A DNA stretch of 64,000 bases from Coprinus comatus (Eukaryota > Basidiomycota > Agaricomycetes > Agaricales > Agaricaceae): NCBI GenBank assembly GCA_034638255.1, contig JAWPGT010000001.1:1860001-1924000 (forward strand), read 5' to 3'. The notes under the pieces were generated by a model. That model did no database searches and was not told where the DNA came from. It worked only from the letters and a program-made list of their open reading frames with translations. The stretch's first letter is position 1; the number at the start of each line of letters is the position of its first letter. This document shows positions 23,469 through 35,100 of the stretch, piece after piece. A program made the translations under genes and the position numbers.

Positions 23469-24235
23469 TAGGACCCCCGAATATCCCTATAGAGGCTAGT
23501 TCCAAAATGCTCTGATTTTTTACTCTTTTGTCCGGACCGAAAATCCCTGACTTTGGAGAATTTTGTCCGGATTCGCCTCTAGCCTACCCATAGGATCTCA
23601 AAATTTGTCCGGACTACACCTGCACGTAAGGCAACGAAAGTATGAAAAACTCTCTCATCTAGAGTAAATCCTATCGGAGTAACATCTCTTGGTGGACAAT
23701 GAAGTACGGTCAGCATGTTATGTAGTTCCAAAAGGGCAAAATGGGAGATACTGAGGGCATTGAGAGTTGTCCCAATGAAATGGCGTCCGTGGTGATGCTC
23801 ATACATTTGAAAAGCAATCTTTGAAAGGGAAGAAAGGCTCCTTGCTTCACCGTTAGGAACCCAAGAGTGTGGGGCCGCTTTTCCAGTCAATTTAGCATGA
23901 CAAAATAGAACTGTAAAATACGAGAGCAATTGTCCGAGTCAGCCTCAAGTTTCAACATGTATGATGGGTACAACTAACTTACCCTTTCCTATATGAATGC
24001 CCCCTTTGAAAAGGACAAAAGTCAGGAGATGGAAAGGGTCGAGACCTATATATGGTCTGATGCAGGCCTGATTCCAGTGAAGCTGGTCCATCACCTGGAT
24101 CCAACCTTGTCATAGAGTCCCTTTTTGTCCAACAAAAAAATCTAGCCTCACAGAAAAAAGGTCCAAGGTTGTCCGGATTGCCTCAAATTTGTCCGGATTG
24201 GAGAACTAGCCTCTATAGGGATATTCGGGGTCCTA
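23469..24235. mobile_element. Non-autonomous inverted-repeat DNA element (767 bp)
   Basis: The two ends are near-perfect inverted repeats: 23469-23502 (34 nt) and 24203-24235 (33 nt). They begin TAGGACCCC and end AGGCTAGTTC and differ only by one extra C on the left. TTAAGA flanks both sides (23463-23468 and 24236-24241), a candidate 6-bp target duplication. A TA duplication with ends beginning GGACCCC reads equally well. TTGTCCGGA occurs five times in the same orientation, three near the left end and two near the right. The inside holds a 117-codon minus-strand frame (23579-23929) with no recognised domain and no transposase. It looks like a MITE-type element mobilised in trans. Confidence 0.75.
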
Positions 24236-24330
24236 TTAAGATGAAGATGGTCATGATGGCGATGACGTTATGTCTCCTTGGTGGAGTAGAGTCGTACCTC
24301 TCAAAACTCAAGTTATATTTTAAAAATCTA

Positions 24331-24677
24331 TATAATGGTGTCAGAAGAGCTATCCAAACAGCACGAGACCAATACGCCTTATACACCACCGCGACATGAT
24401 GGCAGCCACTACTATCGAACAACAGAAAATCCTATATTCGCGCCAGCTTGTAGCACATACCCTTCGACAATGTAATTTATTACAGGAGAGAGCTGATGAG
24501 AAGAAAAGAAGTGTACTGCCAACATCCGGTACACAGACTCCAGAAAATAATGGTGGTTCTGTGCCAGCGAATGCAATTGGGGACGGAATTGAAACAGGAG
24601 ATCATCAGAGGAGGTCGGATTCAGTGCAGGGTACGCTCGAAACTTTCATCTTGCCACATACATTGGCGTTGAGATGA
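24331..24677 (+). CDS. Possible small hypothetical gene, probably frameshifted
   Basis: Two overlapping frames look coding. The first starts at 24331 (MVSEELSKQHETNTPYTPPR, then HDGSHYYRTTENP). The second continues as SRQLVAHTLRQCNLLQERAD and EKKRS, with a Ser/Thr/Gly-rich tail to 24677. The change from one to the other falls near 24430, where a single extra base would explain it and no intron of plausible size fits. I do not recognise the product. It lies about 95 bp beyond the inverted-repeat element. It could be a recently broken gene, a sequence error or chance. Confidence 0.3.
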
Positions 24678-25471
24678 AGATATATCCAGGTAGTCGACTA
24701 CGGTCTTATATCATCACCAAGTGGTCTAAAACAAAAACAAAAGCATGATAAAATGCAGGCTCCTTGCTATTCCCCCAAACAGAGACAAGCTCTGCTGACG
24801 TAAATAAAACTCTGTCCGAAGTGCGTAGCGAGAGCTGGGAAGGAGCCTTACATATACATGTTGATCATTATGTATGACATCATTTGATGTGGTAACAGAC
24901 TATTACCGCGGTTTCGGAATCAAGTAGTTAGAGCCACCTATCACGGTTCAATGATTGTAATAATTGTAAAGTGGACTTCAGTCCCCAGCTTATCTTCCGG
25001 ACTGTTGCTAAATGGACCGTAGCAGTTTAACATTATTCCGTGCTTCAGTGCCCACTTTTGATTATGTAACAACCTAATTAATTAACCATCTGGTGTTTAT
25101 CCACTTTGTTTTCGAAATTCAGGATCCTACCTACTTTAGAATGCGGAGTAGACCTGTAAGGTAATGGGTGTTTGAGGGATTCTGCTGACGCATTGATGCG
25201 CATTCTGCTAACTTGTTAGATAGGGTTTCCATGAGATTGCGAGCGGAGCCCCGAGGCATTGCCCTTAGGTTTTTGAGAAAGCCGGACACGGGTTAGTATG
25301 GATCACGTGGGGCTAATCTGAGGACCCGCGACGATAATTGGGGTAGCGCAAATAAGAAGAGATCGCCGACGATTTCCTCCAATCCTCCTCCCCCAGCTGT
25401 TCTCGCTTGCTTTCTTCCCGCTTTATACATCCCACCGCCACCATACCAGCTAGAAATTCGCCAAAGATACC
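24678..25471. other. Intergenic, upstream of biotin synthase
   Basis: About 790 bp with no open frame of interest. The last 150 bp are C-rich and should include the biotin synthase promoter and 5' UTR. Confidence 0.4.
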
Positions 25472-26976
25472 ATGATTTCTCTATCTACCAAGAGAGCCAG
25501 TGTTCAATTTAGTCGTGCTTTGGCTACTCATGCGTCGGCACCCTCTGAACATGCGACCAAACTTACTCGACATAACTGGAGGAGAAAGGAGATCAAACAG
25601 ATTTACGATAGCCCGTTGATGGATCTCGTCTTCCGTGCTGCTTCAATTCATCGCCAGCATCATGATCCTAGCAAAATTCAACTCTGTACTTTAATGAACA
25701 TCAAGAGTGAGAATTTTATCATTTCTAACTATTTTTGCATGGGGACTAAATGGGTTTATTTTCCAGCCGGAGGATGTAGCGAAGATTGTGCGTTATTTAT
25801 TTATTTATTCATATAAAAAGCATGGCTCATTGCAGCAGGTTCTTACTGTTCCCAATCATCGAGATACTCTACGCCTACCCAAGCGTCAAAATTACTAGAG
25901 GTTGATCCGGTCATTAAAGCAGCCCGAAAGGCTAAGGAGAACGGCAGTACTCGTTTCTGCATGGGTGCTGCATGGAGGGATCTTTCAGGTCGTAAACGTG
26001 GGTTCGAGCGCATTCTTGAAATGGTCCGTGAAGTCCGCGGTATGGGCATGGAAGTCTGCACTACTTTGGGCATGTTATCACCTGAACAAGCCCGACAACT
26101 CAAAGAAGCGTAAGTACGCAGTGTCTTCAATTTGAAAAAATCCACTGAATGATCTCTTGGCTAATAGTGGACTTACTGCGTACAACCACAACCTTGACAC
26201 TTCTCGAGAATTCTATCCTGAGGTATGATTGTATCCTTCGAAATTAATTGTACATCTACTCAGGGTAATCCAGGTCATCACTACACGTTCTTATGATGAT
26301 AGGTTGGATACTATCAGCGCCGTCCGCGAAGCTGGTATCAGCGTTTGTTCTGGAGGAATTTTGGGTCTTGGGGAAACCGACGCCGATCGGGTTGGTCTAA
26401 TCTGGGAGGTTTCGTGGTAAATATAATTTTATTTCTACTGCGAGTTGCTCGCTCATAGTTCATCAGCATGCCGGAACACCCGGAGTCGTTCCCAGTCAAT
26501 GCACTAGTACCTATTCCTGGTACACCACTTGAAAAGAATGAGGCAAGTTGACAATCTATTGGTCTACCTTCTACCAGTCTAACATCTCATCATAGCGTGT
26601 TTCTCATACCACCCTTCTCCGTACTATTGCAACAGCCCGCATTGTGCTTCCAACCACTATTATTCGCTTGGCTGCTGGGAGAAATACTCTCTCAGAATCA
26701 GAGCAGGCGATGTGTTTCATGGCTGGAGCAAATGCCGTTTTCACTGGTGAACAGATGTTAACAACTCCTTGTTCGCCTTGGGATGAGGTGGGTTAAATTA
26801 AATATAAATACATGGATAGTACCCATGGCTGATATATTAAACAGGATAAAGCGATGATGGGACGGTGGGGTCTCGAAGGCATGCGAAGTTTCGAACAGTC
26901 AAACGTTGCAAGGAAGGAAGGTGACAAACTGCCAGAAGATGCAAAGTGCCAGGCTCGCGCTCATGCTGAGTCCTAA
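25472..26976 (+). CDS. BIO2: Biotin synthase (radical SAM)
   Basis: This enzyme inserts sulfur into dethiobiotin, the last step of biotin synthesis, normally in mitochondria. The spliced protein is about 380 residues. The leader [20 protein letters not shown] suits mitochondrial import. The radical-SAM cluster motif is C-x3-C-x2-C in [16 protein letters not shown], and it is split by an intron inside the second Cys codon. Then come [76 protein letters not shown] and [20 protein letters not shown]. These provide the remaining Cys and the Arg ligand of the [2Fe-2S] cluster. The protein ends CQARAHAES. About seven introns. All catalytic residues appear present. Confidence 0.94.
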
Positions 26977-28702
26977 GCTGACGCCACATGCGACGTATAA
27001 ATCAAAAGGACATATTTTTAGATAAAGTGGGTTACCTGTGGAACGCTATACGACTTTCAATTTTGACTTTCTCTCTCCTTTTTAGCCGCATTTAGAATAT
27101 ATAACCATTCCTTGGTTCAGTGTGACACGATATTCGGATTCCCAATTTTTGATTATTTATATACCTTTATGAGAAAAGATGATTGTTATGAGATTCTTCT
27201 ATTCTGAATGACTTCTGCGGATCGCATTGAACCCTTCCCGTGAAAAGGATTGTATTTTGAGTTTCATGAACTTCTGGGATTGGTTATATGCAGTCCTATG
27301 ATGTATTTGTGAATTAAGGCCCACCTGTTCTTGGATTGACACAATGATCAATGGGTTTGCACCAGGGATTTGGCGGGAAGTGATATTTAATGCTTCATGA
27401 TCATAATTTAGGTGAGTTTCGCCGTTCTAAAATGATTTGGGAGCCTACTCCTTGTTTTGTGAGCATTCGGGAAGGACAAGACACAGAACACTAAGGCCAA
27501 TCGTCTTTCATCGCACCAGGAATAGGGTACGGCCAGGAACCATACCCATATCCAATAGTTTCTACAAGTCAGATGGAACCAAGTCGAAGCCGGTTCGATG
27601 CCATTGACAGACCAAAACTGTGAGTGTAACATTAGGGGGTTGACCTTGATATTGAAGTACTGAAGTTTCAAATTGCGTATAAAGTTATCTTGCAATAGCA
27701 GTAGTCAACGTAGTCATTGGAATAAAATTTGTTAATGGATGTTGGTGTAGAGTTGAAATGATTGCGCGCGTCGATTTTTTCTCCGACTAGAGTTATATGA
27801 GTGATGATGGGTACTGAAAGTCTTAGAGGCGGGTATCAATTCCAGATTATTATAAACGTACGGTTTATGATACCTACATTCATCCAACGTTAGCATTGCA
27901 ATTTCTTTAATAGTTATAGTAGTGATTATGGTTTGTTGTACTCACATATAAGTGTGACTTCCTCTAGACAACAGATAGATGATCTGAAAGTTACGGAAAT
28001 TGAGTTGAGGTTTGCAGATTTGATGATGGGTAAGTGATACCTTTTGTTATATATTCTGTATTCATAGTGATTTTTTTTTGTTTAGCTCCTTCGTCTGAAC
28101 AAGTACAGAGTTGAGTAGTTTAAGGTAAAATATTGGCTGGTCATCGTCTTTAGGAGGTCCTTTCGGTAGTATCCGTTTTCTTCTTCTTGGATTTGGTATT
28201 TTTCTGAGTTCAAAGCTTCAAAGGTCCTAGGAATATCACATCCAGCACTGCATATACGAGATTTAGCATTGTACTGTCCAGTAAGAATGAAAGTTGAAAA
28301 GTAAGGAAGTTAAAGGGTTGCAGGAGTTAGTGTTTATATTATTGGGTCATCAAATTGGATTGCACCAAGAGGATTCGGTACGTCAGTTTTTGTTTGAATA
28401 TACACCTAAAAGTTGAAAAACTGATTCCTTCGGTAAATCGGTAGATGGAATTTGCGTGTTGAAGGAGAATTTGAAGTAGTTGGTACAGGTGCAAGGCCAT
28501 GTAATTTGTCGCCTGTTAGATATATCCAATATTTTTTGTAAGATCGGCAATTGTCGGACACCCCCCACTTCAGTAAGCTTGCGATCTACTCAGGCATCAG
28601 GAGCCTTAAGTTTCAGAGTCTCCTAGAGCTTATGCTGCGCATCTTTTAAATGAAGAATGATTTCAGTAGAGAAAGCTTGTCTACATAGTAAAGAGATTTT
28701 TG
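26977..28702. other. Intergenic region with a possible gene remnant
   Basis: This stretch of about 1.7 kb is AT-rich and holds no complete gene. One exon-like piece (27968-28114) is listed separately. The minus frame at 27408-27695 has no recognisable features and is probably chance. Confidence 0.4.
27968..28114 (+). other. Exon-like fragment, possible gene remnant
   Basis: Between a good acceptor (CTCTAG at 27962-27967) and a TGA at 28112-28114 there is a spliced reading QQIDDLKVTEIELRFADLMM then APSSEQVQS, with a GT..AG intron at 28030-28085. The helical, charged text and matching splice sites look like the end of a real gene, but no upstream exons or start were found. It may be a relic or chance. 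Confidence 0.22.
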
Positions 28703-30742
28703 TCAATTGTTTTCAGCAGCAGACAGGCCAATATCATTCCAACTCCTCAGTTCTCTTCCGTACCGTATGGTGAGTAGTATGATACTATGTAACGATCTCA
28801 GTCCACCGGAAATTCAAGAGAAATGCCGATGAAGATACTCACAGAAATCCAATCCAACACAATATAGCCGACAACGCATTAGCTGCTATAAGACCATAAG
28901 TATTGATCATTGGGAGAATTCCAGTGATGGCAAGTGATATAATTAGAGAGCGGAAACCACTGTTGGTATTGTTTAACGCGTGACTTTCCCCAACATTATT
29001 GAAAGTGATACTTGCGTGTTACATGCCATAGCTTCAGCACTACGAGATTGCATAGTATCTACAATATAGCTTGCGCAGGGACCCAGTACAATTGACACCT
29101 ATGTATATTCTCATAATTAGTGTTCATGTTCATTTTTTGATTATTGAATGCTTGAATTACCCCGAGCCCATTGATAAAGAGCGATATTAAGTTGAGCGTG
29201 AGTCCAAGGCGTCCTTCGATGTAGGTTGTAAACAATGCACATGCGAGGACTGATAGAGGAGCTAAGACAGCTGCTCCGAAAAGCGTGGCTCGCAAACGAT
29301 CTTCGGGATACCATAATCCGCCGCGTTTGTTTTTCCATCGGATGACAACCTTGTCTGAGATATATCCTGCGGCTGGAGCCCCAACTAAGATATGGAAGAT
29401 ATGAGTTACTGAATTTCATCGAGACAAACCACACACACTCATATTTCCAAGGCCACAAGGCACGAAGCATGTTCCAAGGACAGCTTCATTATCAATATTG
29501 TAACGCTTTCCCTGTTAGATTATGGTTTTGGTGAAGTTATTGTACTATAATTGATAAAACACACGATTGTATACGCCAGAGGTACAAAAAGTACTGTGGA
29601 TTATTCAGTACTGGAATGCAGGTGTTATAGGAGGCATACCGTAGTCAGTAAGAATTATCAAGAATCCGGCAGCTGTCTTGAAATACCATTATTATGATAT
29701 GTGGTTTATATGAGCCAAAAGACATACCATACAAGCTACGCTTGGATTTCTAAGCAAACCTAAGGGCGCCAAAGGGTTTATGAAGACGGGAAGCCATCTT
29801 ATTTTTGCTTGTTCAGAAGGATGTACTTTATCAATACCGCGTTCTCCAGGATGACTTGTTTCTGGAAAGGTCCAAGCAATCAAGACCATACTGAGAGCCC
29901 CAAAGACACCGAGCCACAGTTGCAGAACTCTCCAGGACGAATAATGGGCAGCAAATCCTATATTGTGAAGTGAGGAAGGGGTATTTATGGAATCAAGTAT
30001 AACGAACCCCCTATTGTTGGTGCTAGAGCGGGCCCCAATAAAGTTGCCTGGGTGCATGGAGATACACGTTTGCGTAGATGTAGATTATGACTTACTGCAA
30101 AAAATATCCCTATTGCGGTTCCTCTATCCTCTGGGCCGTAGATATCCCCAATAACTGCTGCCCCTACTGCCATTCCAGGTGAAGCACCAACAGCTTGCCA
30201 GAAGCGCCAGAACAAAAGCTCGGGGATATTGTACGAAGCGGCTACACCAATTGAGCCAATAATAGACAACGGAAATGCGAAAAGATAGACTGGTCTTCGG
30301 CCATCTGATGACAAAGTAAGTAAGATGAAGGAAGTTGGAAGACAAATTTTATCACAGTAGGTTGAGTATGCAGAGGTACTTAGTGCACCTAAAGAGGCGG
30401 CAAGGACTGACAGGCTGACAGCCAAGCTACGCAAATTAATGGTGAACTCTGTAGCCGGTAACTGGAATGAAAAAACAAGTTACTTTACGTTCTCGCCTGA
30501 CGTGTGCAAGTCTTTCGCGATTTGCGGTATAGAGGGGAGGAAAGTGCCAGAAATGAAAACTGTAATCAATTTGAGTACTAACAAGAAGGGTCCATAACCA
30601 TTGACTGACGAGGCAATAATCCACACCATGAAACCAATGCTACTATGTATTTCTTGTAGCTATCCGAGAATCTGTGATAGATCAGATCATGGTCAAGAGT
30701 TCGTGTTTCGTCGGATAGTAAGGGTGTTTCTTCAGAGGCCAT
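28703..30742 (-). CDS. Major facilitator superfamily transporter, DHA1-like (12 TM)
   Basis: This is a probable drug:proton antiporter of the plasma membrane. The N-terminus MASEETPLLSDETRTLDHDL is cytosolic and is followed by alternating hydrophobic segments. Family motifs include the motif-A loop around DGRRPVYLFAFPL, FWRFWQAVGASPGMAVGAAV, IGDIYGPEDRGTAIGIFFA, LLGPALAPTIGG and WRVLQLWLGVFGAL. The second half has DKVVIRWKNKRGG, SLFINGLGV, SLIISLAITGILPM and the C-terminal tail RELRSWNDIGLSAAENN. About ten short introns. The stop at 28703 follows if the donor GTGAGT after WIGFL is used. Without that splice the protein would end at TGA right there. Substrate unknown. Confidence 0.85.
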
Positions 30743-31063
30743 GAGAGTTAGGGTTGTTGGCGTGTTGGGGATGGCACTTTTTGTACGTATACGACATGTG
30801 CACCATATGCAAGTGTCACAAGGTGCATTCGGCAGACTGATAAAGCTTTATGATAATTTGTTTTATGTTATTACACTAAGAATCATATTATCTATTTATT
30901 GCAGGTCGGCAAACGCCGAATATACCTTACCCTCGAGTTCACCGTTATTCTCCAATATCCCTCCATGGCCAACCACAAACGAAGTTTTACCCACTTAGAG
31001 AGTCCAGAGTAGGTACCACCCTCTTCCAACCTTTTTACAATTGCACCAACAACGGCTCATAGG
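30743..31063. other. Divergent promoter region
   Basis: About 320 bp lie between the divergent starts of the DHA1-like transporter and the RXT2-like gene. No gene seen. Confidence 0.4.
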
Positions 31064-32004
31064 ATGGACTTGCCGTCAGTTCCTCTGAGCGACCATAACA
31101 TGTGGTACTACCCTTCACATGGCCACAACTCCGACGAAGACGATCTGAGCGTTGGTTCGAAAAATGGAAATTGGGGCTGCAAAACTGCCAGGGGTGCACG
31201 ATGGGTGCGACGGGGGAAAATCACACCCTGGGGACCTGGGATGGAGGATTGGGAGGTGCGCAATGTTAGACTGCCTACTCGTAATGAAATACTAACCACG
31301 TCCCTCAGGCTGAGGAACGCGCAAGGAAGCGGCTGAAGATGTTATTGCCACAAGAACGACGTTCCCCTTCACCTCCCTCCCTCCCTCATCTATCACGCTC
31401 TCCATCCCCTCCGCTCATGTCACCCTACACCCCGCCTACCTCTGTTCATCTCAGTTATTCCTCGTTTGTGCTGGATAAAGCCGTTACGCATTCATTCAGG
31501 TCTAAGTTGCTGGATGAACTTGAACATGCAACAAATGGTCTGATTGAAGGGGAAGCTACACTGAGACATGCATTGGGTAGATTATGGCAGGTGATGAGTG
31601 AAGACCCAGAACAGAAAGAAGATTATTCTCTAATACCAAAGATGGAGGATGAAGATGAAGATGCCGAAGAACAGGACAGCAGTAGTCGAAGAATTTCCCG
31701 AGCCCCAGATCTCATGGACACCACGCATAAACTATTTATCGGTGCTGACCAGGAACTGGTTGGACCTGACACGCATTTCAGCCAACCGGAGACGCAAAAA
31801 GATAGTTTACAAAAATCATTGTTGATGCTACGAGAATTACAGGATAATGGTAGAGAGTACGCGGAGCGATTGGAGGAAGTCAGGGAAGGACTTGGTGACG
31901 TACGTGCCCAGCGGAATGTAGTATGGGACGTCGTACGGGAAAGAGCTATTAAAGAACTGCAGAATACGGCTGTGATGACTGCAGGCTCGCAGAATGGACA
32001 ATGA
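31064..32004 (+). CDS. RXT2-like transcriptional regulator (tentative)
   Basis: Two exons (intron 31256-31308) give 295 residues. The N-terminal 75 residues contain KTARGARWVRRGKITPWGPG followed by EDWEAEERARKRLKMLLP. This resembles the basic GARxVRxGxL-type box of the RXT2 N-terminal domain, found in a subunit of the yeast Rpd3L deacetylase complex. A Pro/Ser-rich linker follows (SPPSLPHLSRSPSPP). The C-terminal two thirds are helical and acidic, with two coiled-coil-like stretches (SKLLDELEHATNGLIEGEAT and DSLQKSLLMLRELQDNGREY). If the assignment holds, it would be a partner of RPD3-type deacetylases such as the one at 12.3 kb. I hold the family call with moderate confidence only. Confidence 0.55.
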
Positions 32005-32199
32005 GTAGCTAGTAGGAAGTTGTAGTAACTTCTCTTGTAATGAATTTGCTCCACTATACGGGCGTCCCTTATAAACAAACTCTTCATTCTACCACGACCA
32101 TAGCTTGATCACGTATCAGATATGTATGTGCGTCTGACCTGGGTACTGCCCATAGCTGTGTACGCTTACGTTGCCTTTTTCACTACCCCGTCACAGTCC

Positions 32200-35100
32200 A
32201 TGAATCTACCAGACATTGCAAACCTGCGAATCAATGGCACTACAGACCATTCCACACATCGTCCAACAATCCCTCAAGATGTTTTGGATACTCAAGGAGA
32301 CGCCGAAGTAGAAAAGCTAAAGAATCTCGCGTCTCTGCTGCCATACTCAATTGAATCAAACTCACACATGCAAAATATGTTGGATTTCATCATTCTACGG
32401 CTATGTCAGTGTGTGGAAGCACAGGACTATGACGTTGGTTTCTCACAATGGGATACTATGTTAAATTTGTATGAGCATATATGTGACTGTCATTCATATT
32501 CATGCAGGCTGATTTGTTGATTCTAGTTGGTTATCGCTCAAGTACCCAATTCCAAAAGACAAGAGGATAAAGCTGGCTAAGTTGTATTTTGAACTCAGCG
32601 TTACTCCAGGAATTTCTATGCAGATGGTTGCATCGTGTGCAGACGCTTTTAAGGCGCTGACTAGATCCAAGGATATCCTCACAGTGGAAGATATGAGATT
32701 GACATGGAAGCCTATATATGACATTTTAAGCCAGGATCTCTTTCTCTCTAGGCGACAATTTGAGTATACGTGAGTTGTCACATGTTGTTTGAGTAGCAGG
32801 AGGCTAATACATATTACATGCAGGCAACTCTCATGGTGCATGGGTTACATAGCCGATATTGCTCGGAAGTTCTTTCATCCCGTTGCTACCAACGATATGC
32901 TAGCTACGTTTGTCCCATTAATAGACGGAACCAGGTTAGATGTAAGTTTGAATTACTGAAGAATTGTACTTGTTCTAATCTTCGCCTTCCATAGAGCGTG
33001 TTATCTTCTCAGTATTACCTTGTGAACTTTCTGCCCCTTTCTCACCCTCAAACCTACCTTCCAATGCTAATCCGCGTATGGGAGTCCATCAACTCATACA
33101 AATATGACGAAAGGATGTTGCACTTCCTTGCCAAGTTAGCGGAGGTGCACGTGGTACCTGAAGTCAGTGATCCCCAAAAAATCGCACAAATTCCCGACGA
33201 TGCTATATCGGAGGGGGAGACAAGACCAAACTGGTCAAAGGGTAGTGCTAAAAAAGAGGAACATCCTTGGTCTGGTATATACAAAGATGTGGGTATCTTT
33301 TCTGAGCATGAATGGAACTTGGTGATGTGTAAATGTTTATCTTCAATGGGTATGTCGTTTTCTCTGTCCTCGTGATGGCTATTGACTTTTGTGACATCAG
33401 CTATATCACTTGCTGATGGGGGTTCACTCACAACGGGACCTTCAGCAGATAGTAGTGCCGGTTTCGAGATTAGAAGATTACCCAAACCGCAGTGGCGTAT
33501 TAGTATGTCATTACATTCGTTTAATGGACTTTAAAAATTAAATTGACTATTGCCGATAGTTTCTTTGGCTAAAATCATAGTATGGTCAATGGCCCATGAC
33601 GGGATGCCAGTACCTGCTTCAAACGCACCCACACCATTGTTTTCACCGCTCCCATCTGGAATGAATACTCCGCAAATTCATGCTACTTCTCTTGGAGATT
33701 ACCTTTCTTCACCCCTTCAGAAGAGGGCGCACAGTCCTCAAAAGACATATCTAGCTGGCTCAAAAGCACTAGACTCGCTTGCACGTCTGATTGCTTCGGT
33801 TGAGAGCTTTTTCCATCCATCGAATTCTGGCTCTTGGACCCAAGATGTAAGATACTTAGTAAACCTTCGCTCACTAGCACATCTCTCATCACGGAAATGC
33901 ATTAGCTTAGCGCATTTATTAAGTGTATTGCCTCGGAATTCAATAAAAGTGAGTATATCAAATTAACAGAGAAATCGCCTTTCTTATGTAGTTTAGGATG
34001 GTTCCAGGAGCAGAAGCCTGATTGCAAGACACCGTTGGTGAGCCTACCTTCGTCTTGAAGTTGAATTTATCAGTTGATGCCCTATCCTTTAGAATAGAAG
34101 ATTGACTCTTACAATGAGGCGAGAGCTGGTGAAGTCAATGAGAACAGTCGCATTGTTAGCCATGTTCTCTCAAGATACTACAGTAGTAAATAACATACAA
34201 GGATGCTTAAAGTCCATGTGTGTTATGGAACCCGATTTAATACTGGAACCGATTCTAGAAAGAGCAGTGCCATCGTTGGAAACCTTGACCGAAGTTTGTC
34301 CACAATTTGACTCTTAGATCTATTCTTGTTCATTGACATCTTGACCTAGACGCACAGAACGCTTGCAGTCATCAAGGCCTTGGGAGCAGTCGCCCCTGCT
34401 ATTGTCTCTCGCAAAGTCAACTATGCTGGAGCTAAGCATCTGGTACCCATTCTTCAACTTCTGATCCCTGGTATCGACCTCGTACGTCCAATACGAATGT
34501 CTTGACACGATACTTACACAGCGAGCCAGAATGATCCTTCCAAGACGGTAATTACCTTCATTTATCACACTTGTGATGTATTAAAGCCCCCTTCAGCTTT
34601 GCACAACATCATTCCTAGTTGAAATATCGCAATATATCAATATTGGAGACTTGACTGGATTCGTAGAATCATCACCCCTACGAATGGATACTGAACCAAC
34701 TTTGCCTCCGGATACTAACCTATCCATGCCTAGTCTGTCTTTGGATGAATATGATAGCTACGGAGACATCATTCCTAAGCTGACACCAGAGCAAGAAGAT
34801 GCTTTGTTGATAGTAAGTGATTTTCTGATTCAATACCTACCATTGAATGTCAATCGGTCACATTGTAGGACTCTACTGGTAGTTTCCCAGATTGGGTAGC
34901 AAGCTTCATACGTCGAGTGATCCAGTTATTGGAGAACCTACCCGAAGAAGGCCCAAATGGTTCCAGCGGAGGTGCATCGGAAAGTATGTATATGTTTTAA
35001 AATGAGATCACACTCTTTTGACGTTGTGCAGTCCAAGTCGTGGATGCCGTAGCCGGGGCATGCAGTCAAATATGTATACATCTCTCGGAGCCCTTATTCG

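Noticed and set aside
27589..27600. GGTTCGATGCC resembling a tRNA B box
   Set aside because: No A box or cloverleaf pairing upstream.
32122..32199. Upstream in-frame start for the BLM10 gene (hydrophobic MYVRLTWVLPIAVYAYVAFF)
   Set aside because: It would add a membrane-like leader that a nuclear/cytosolic proteasome activator should not have. The stretch is more likely 5' UTR, so the start at 32200 is preferred.
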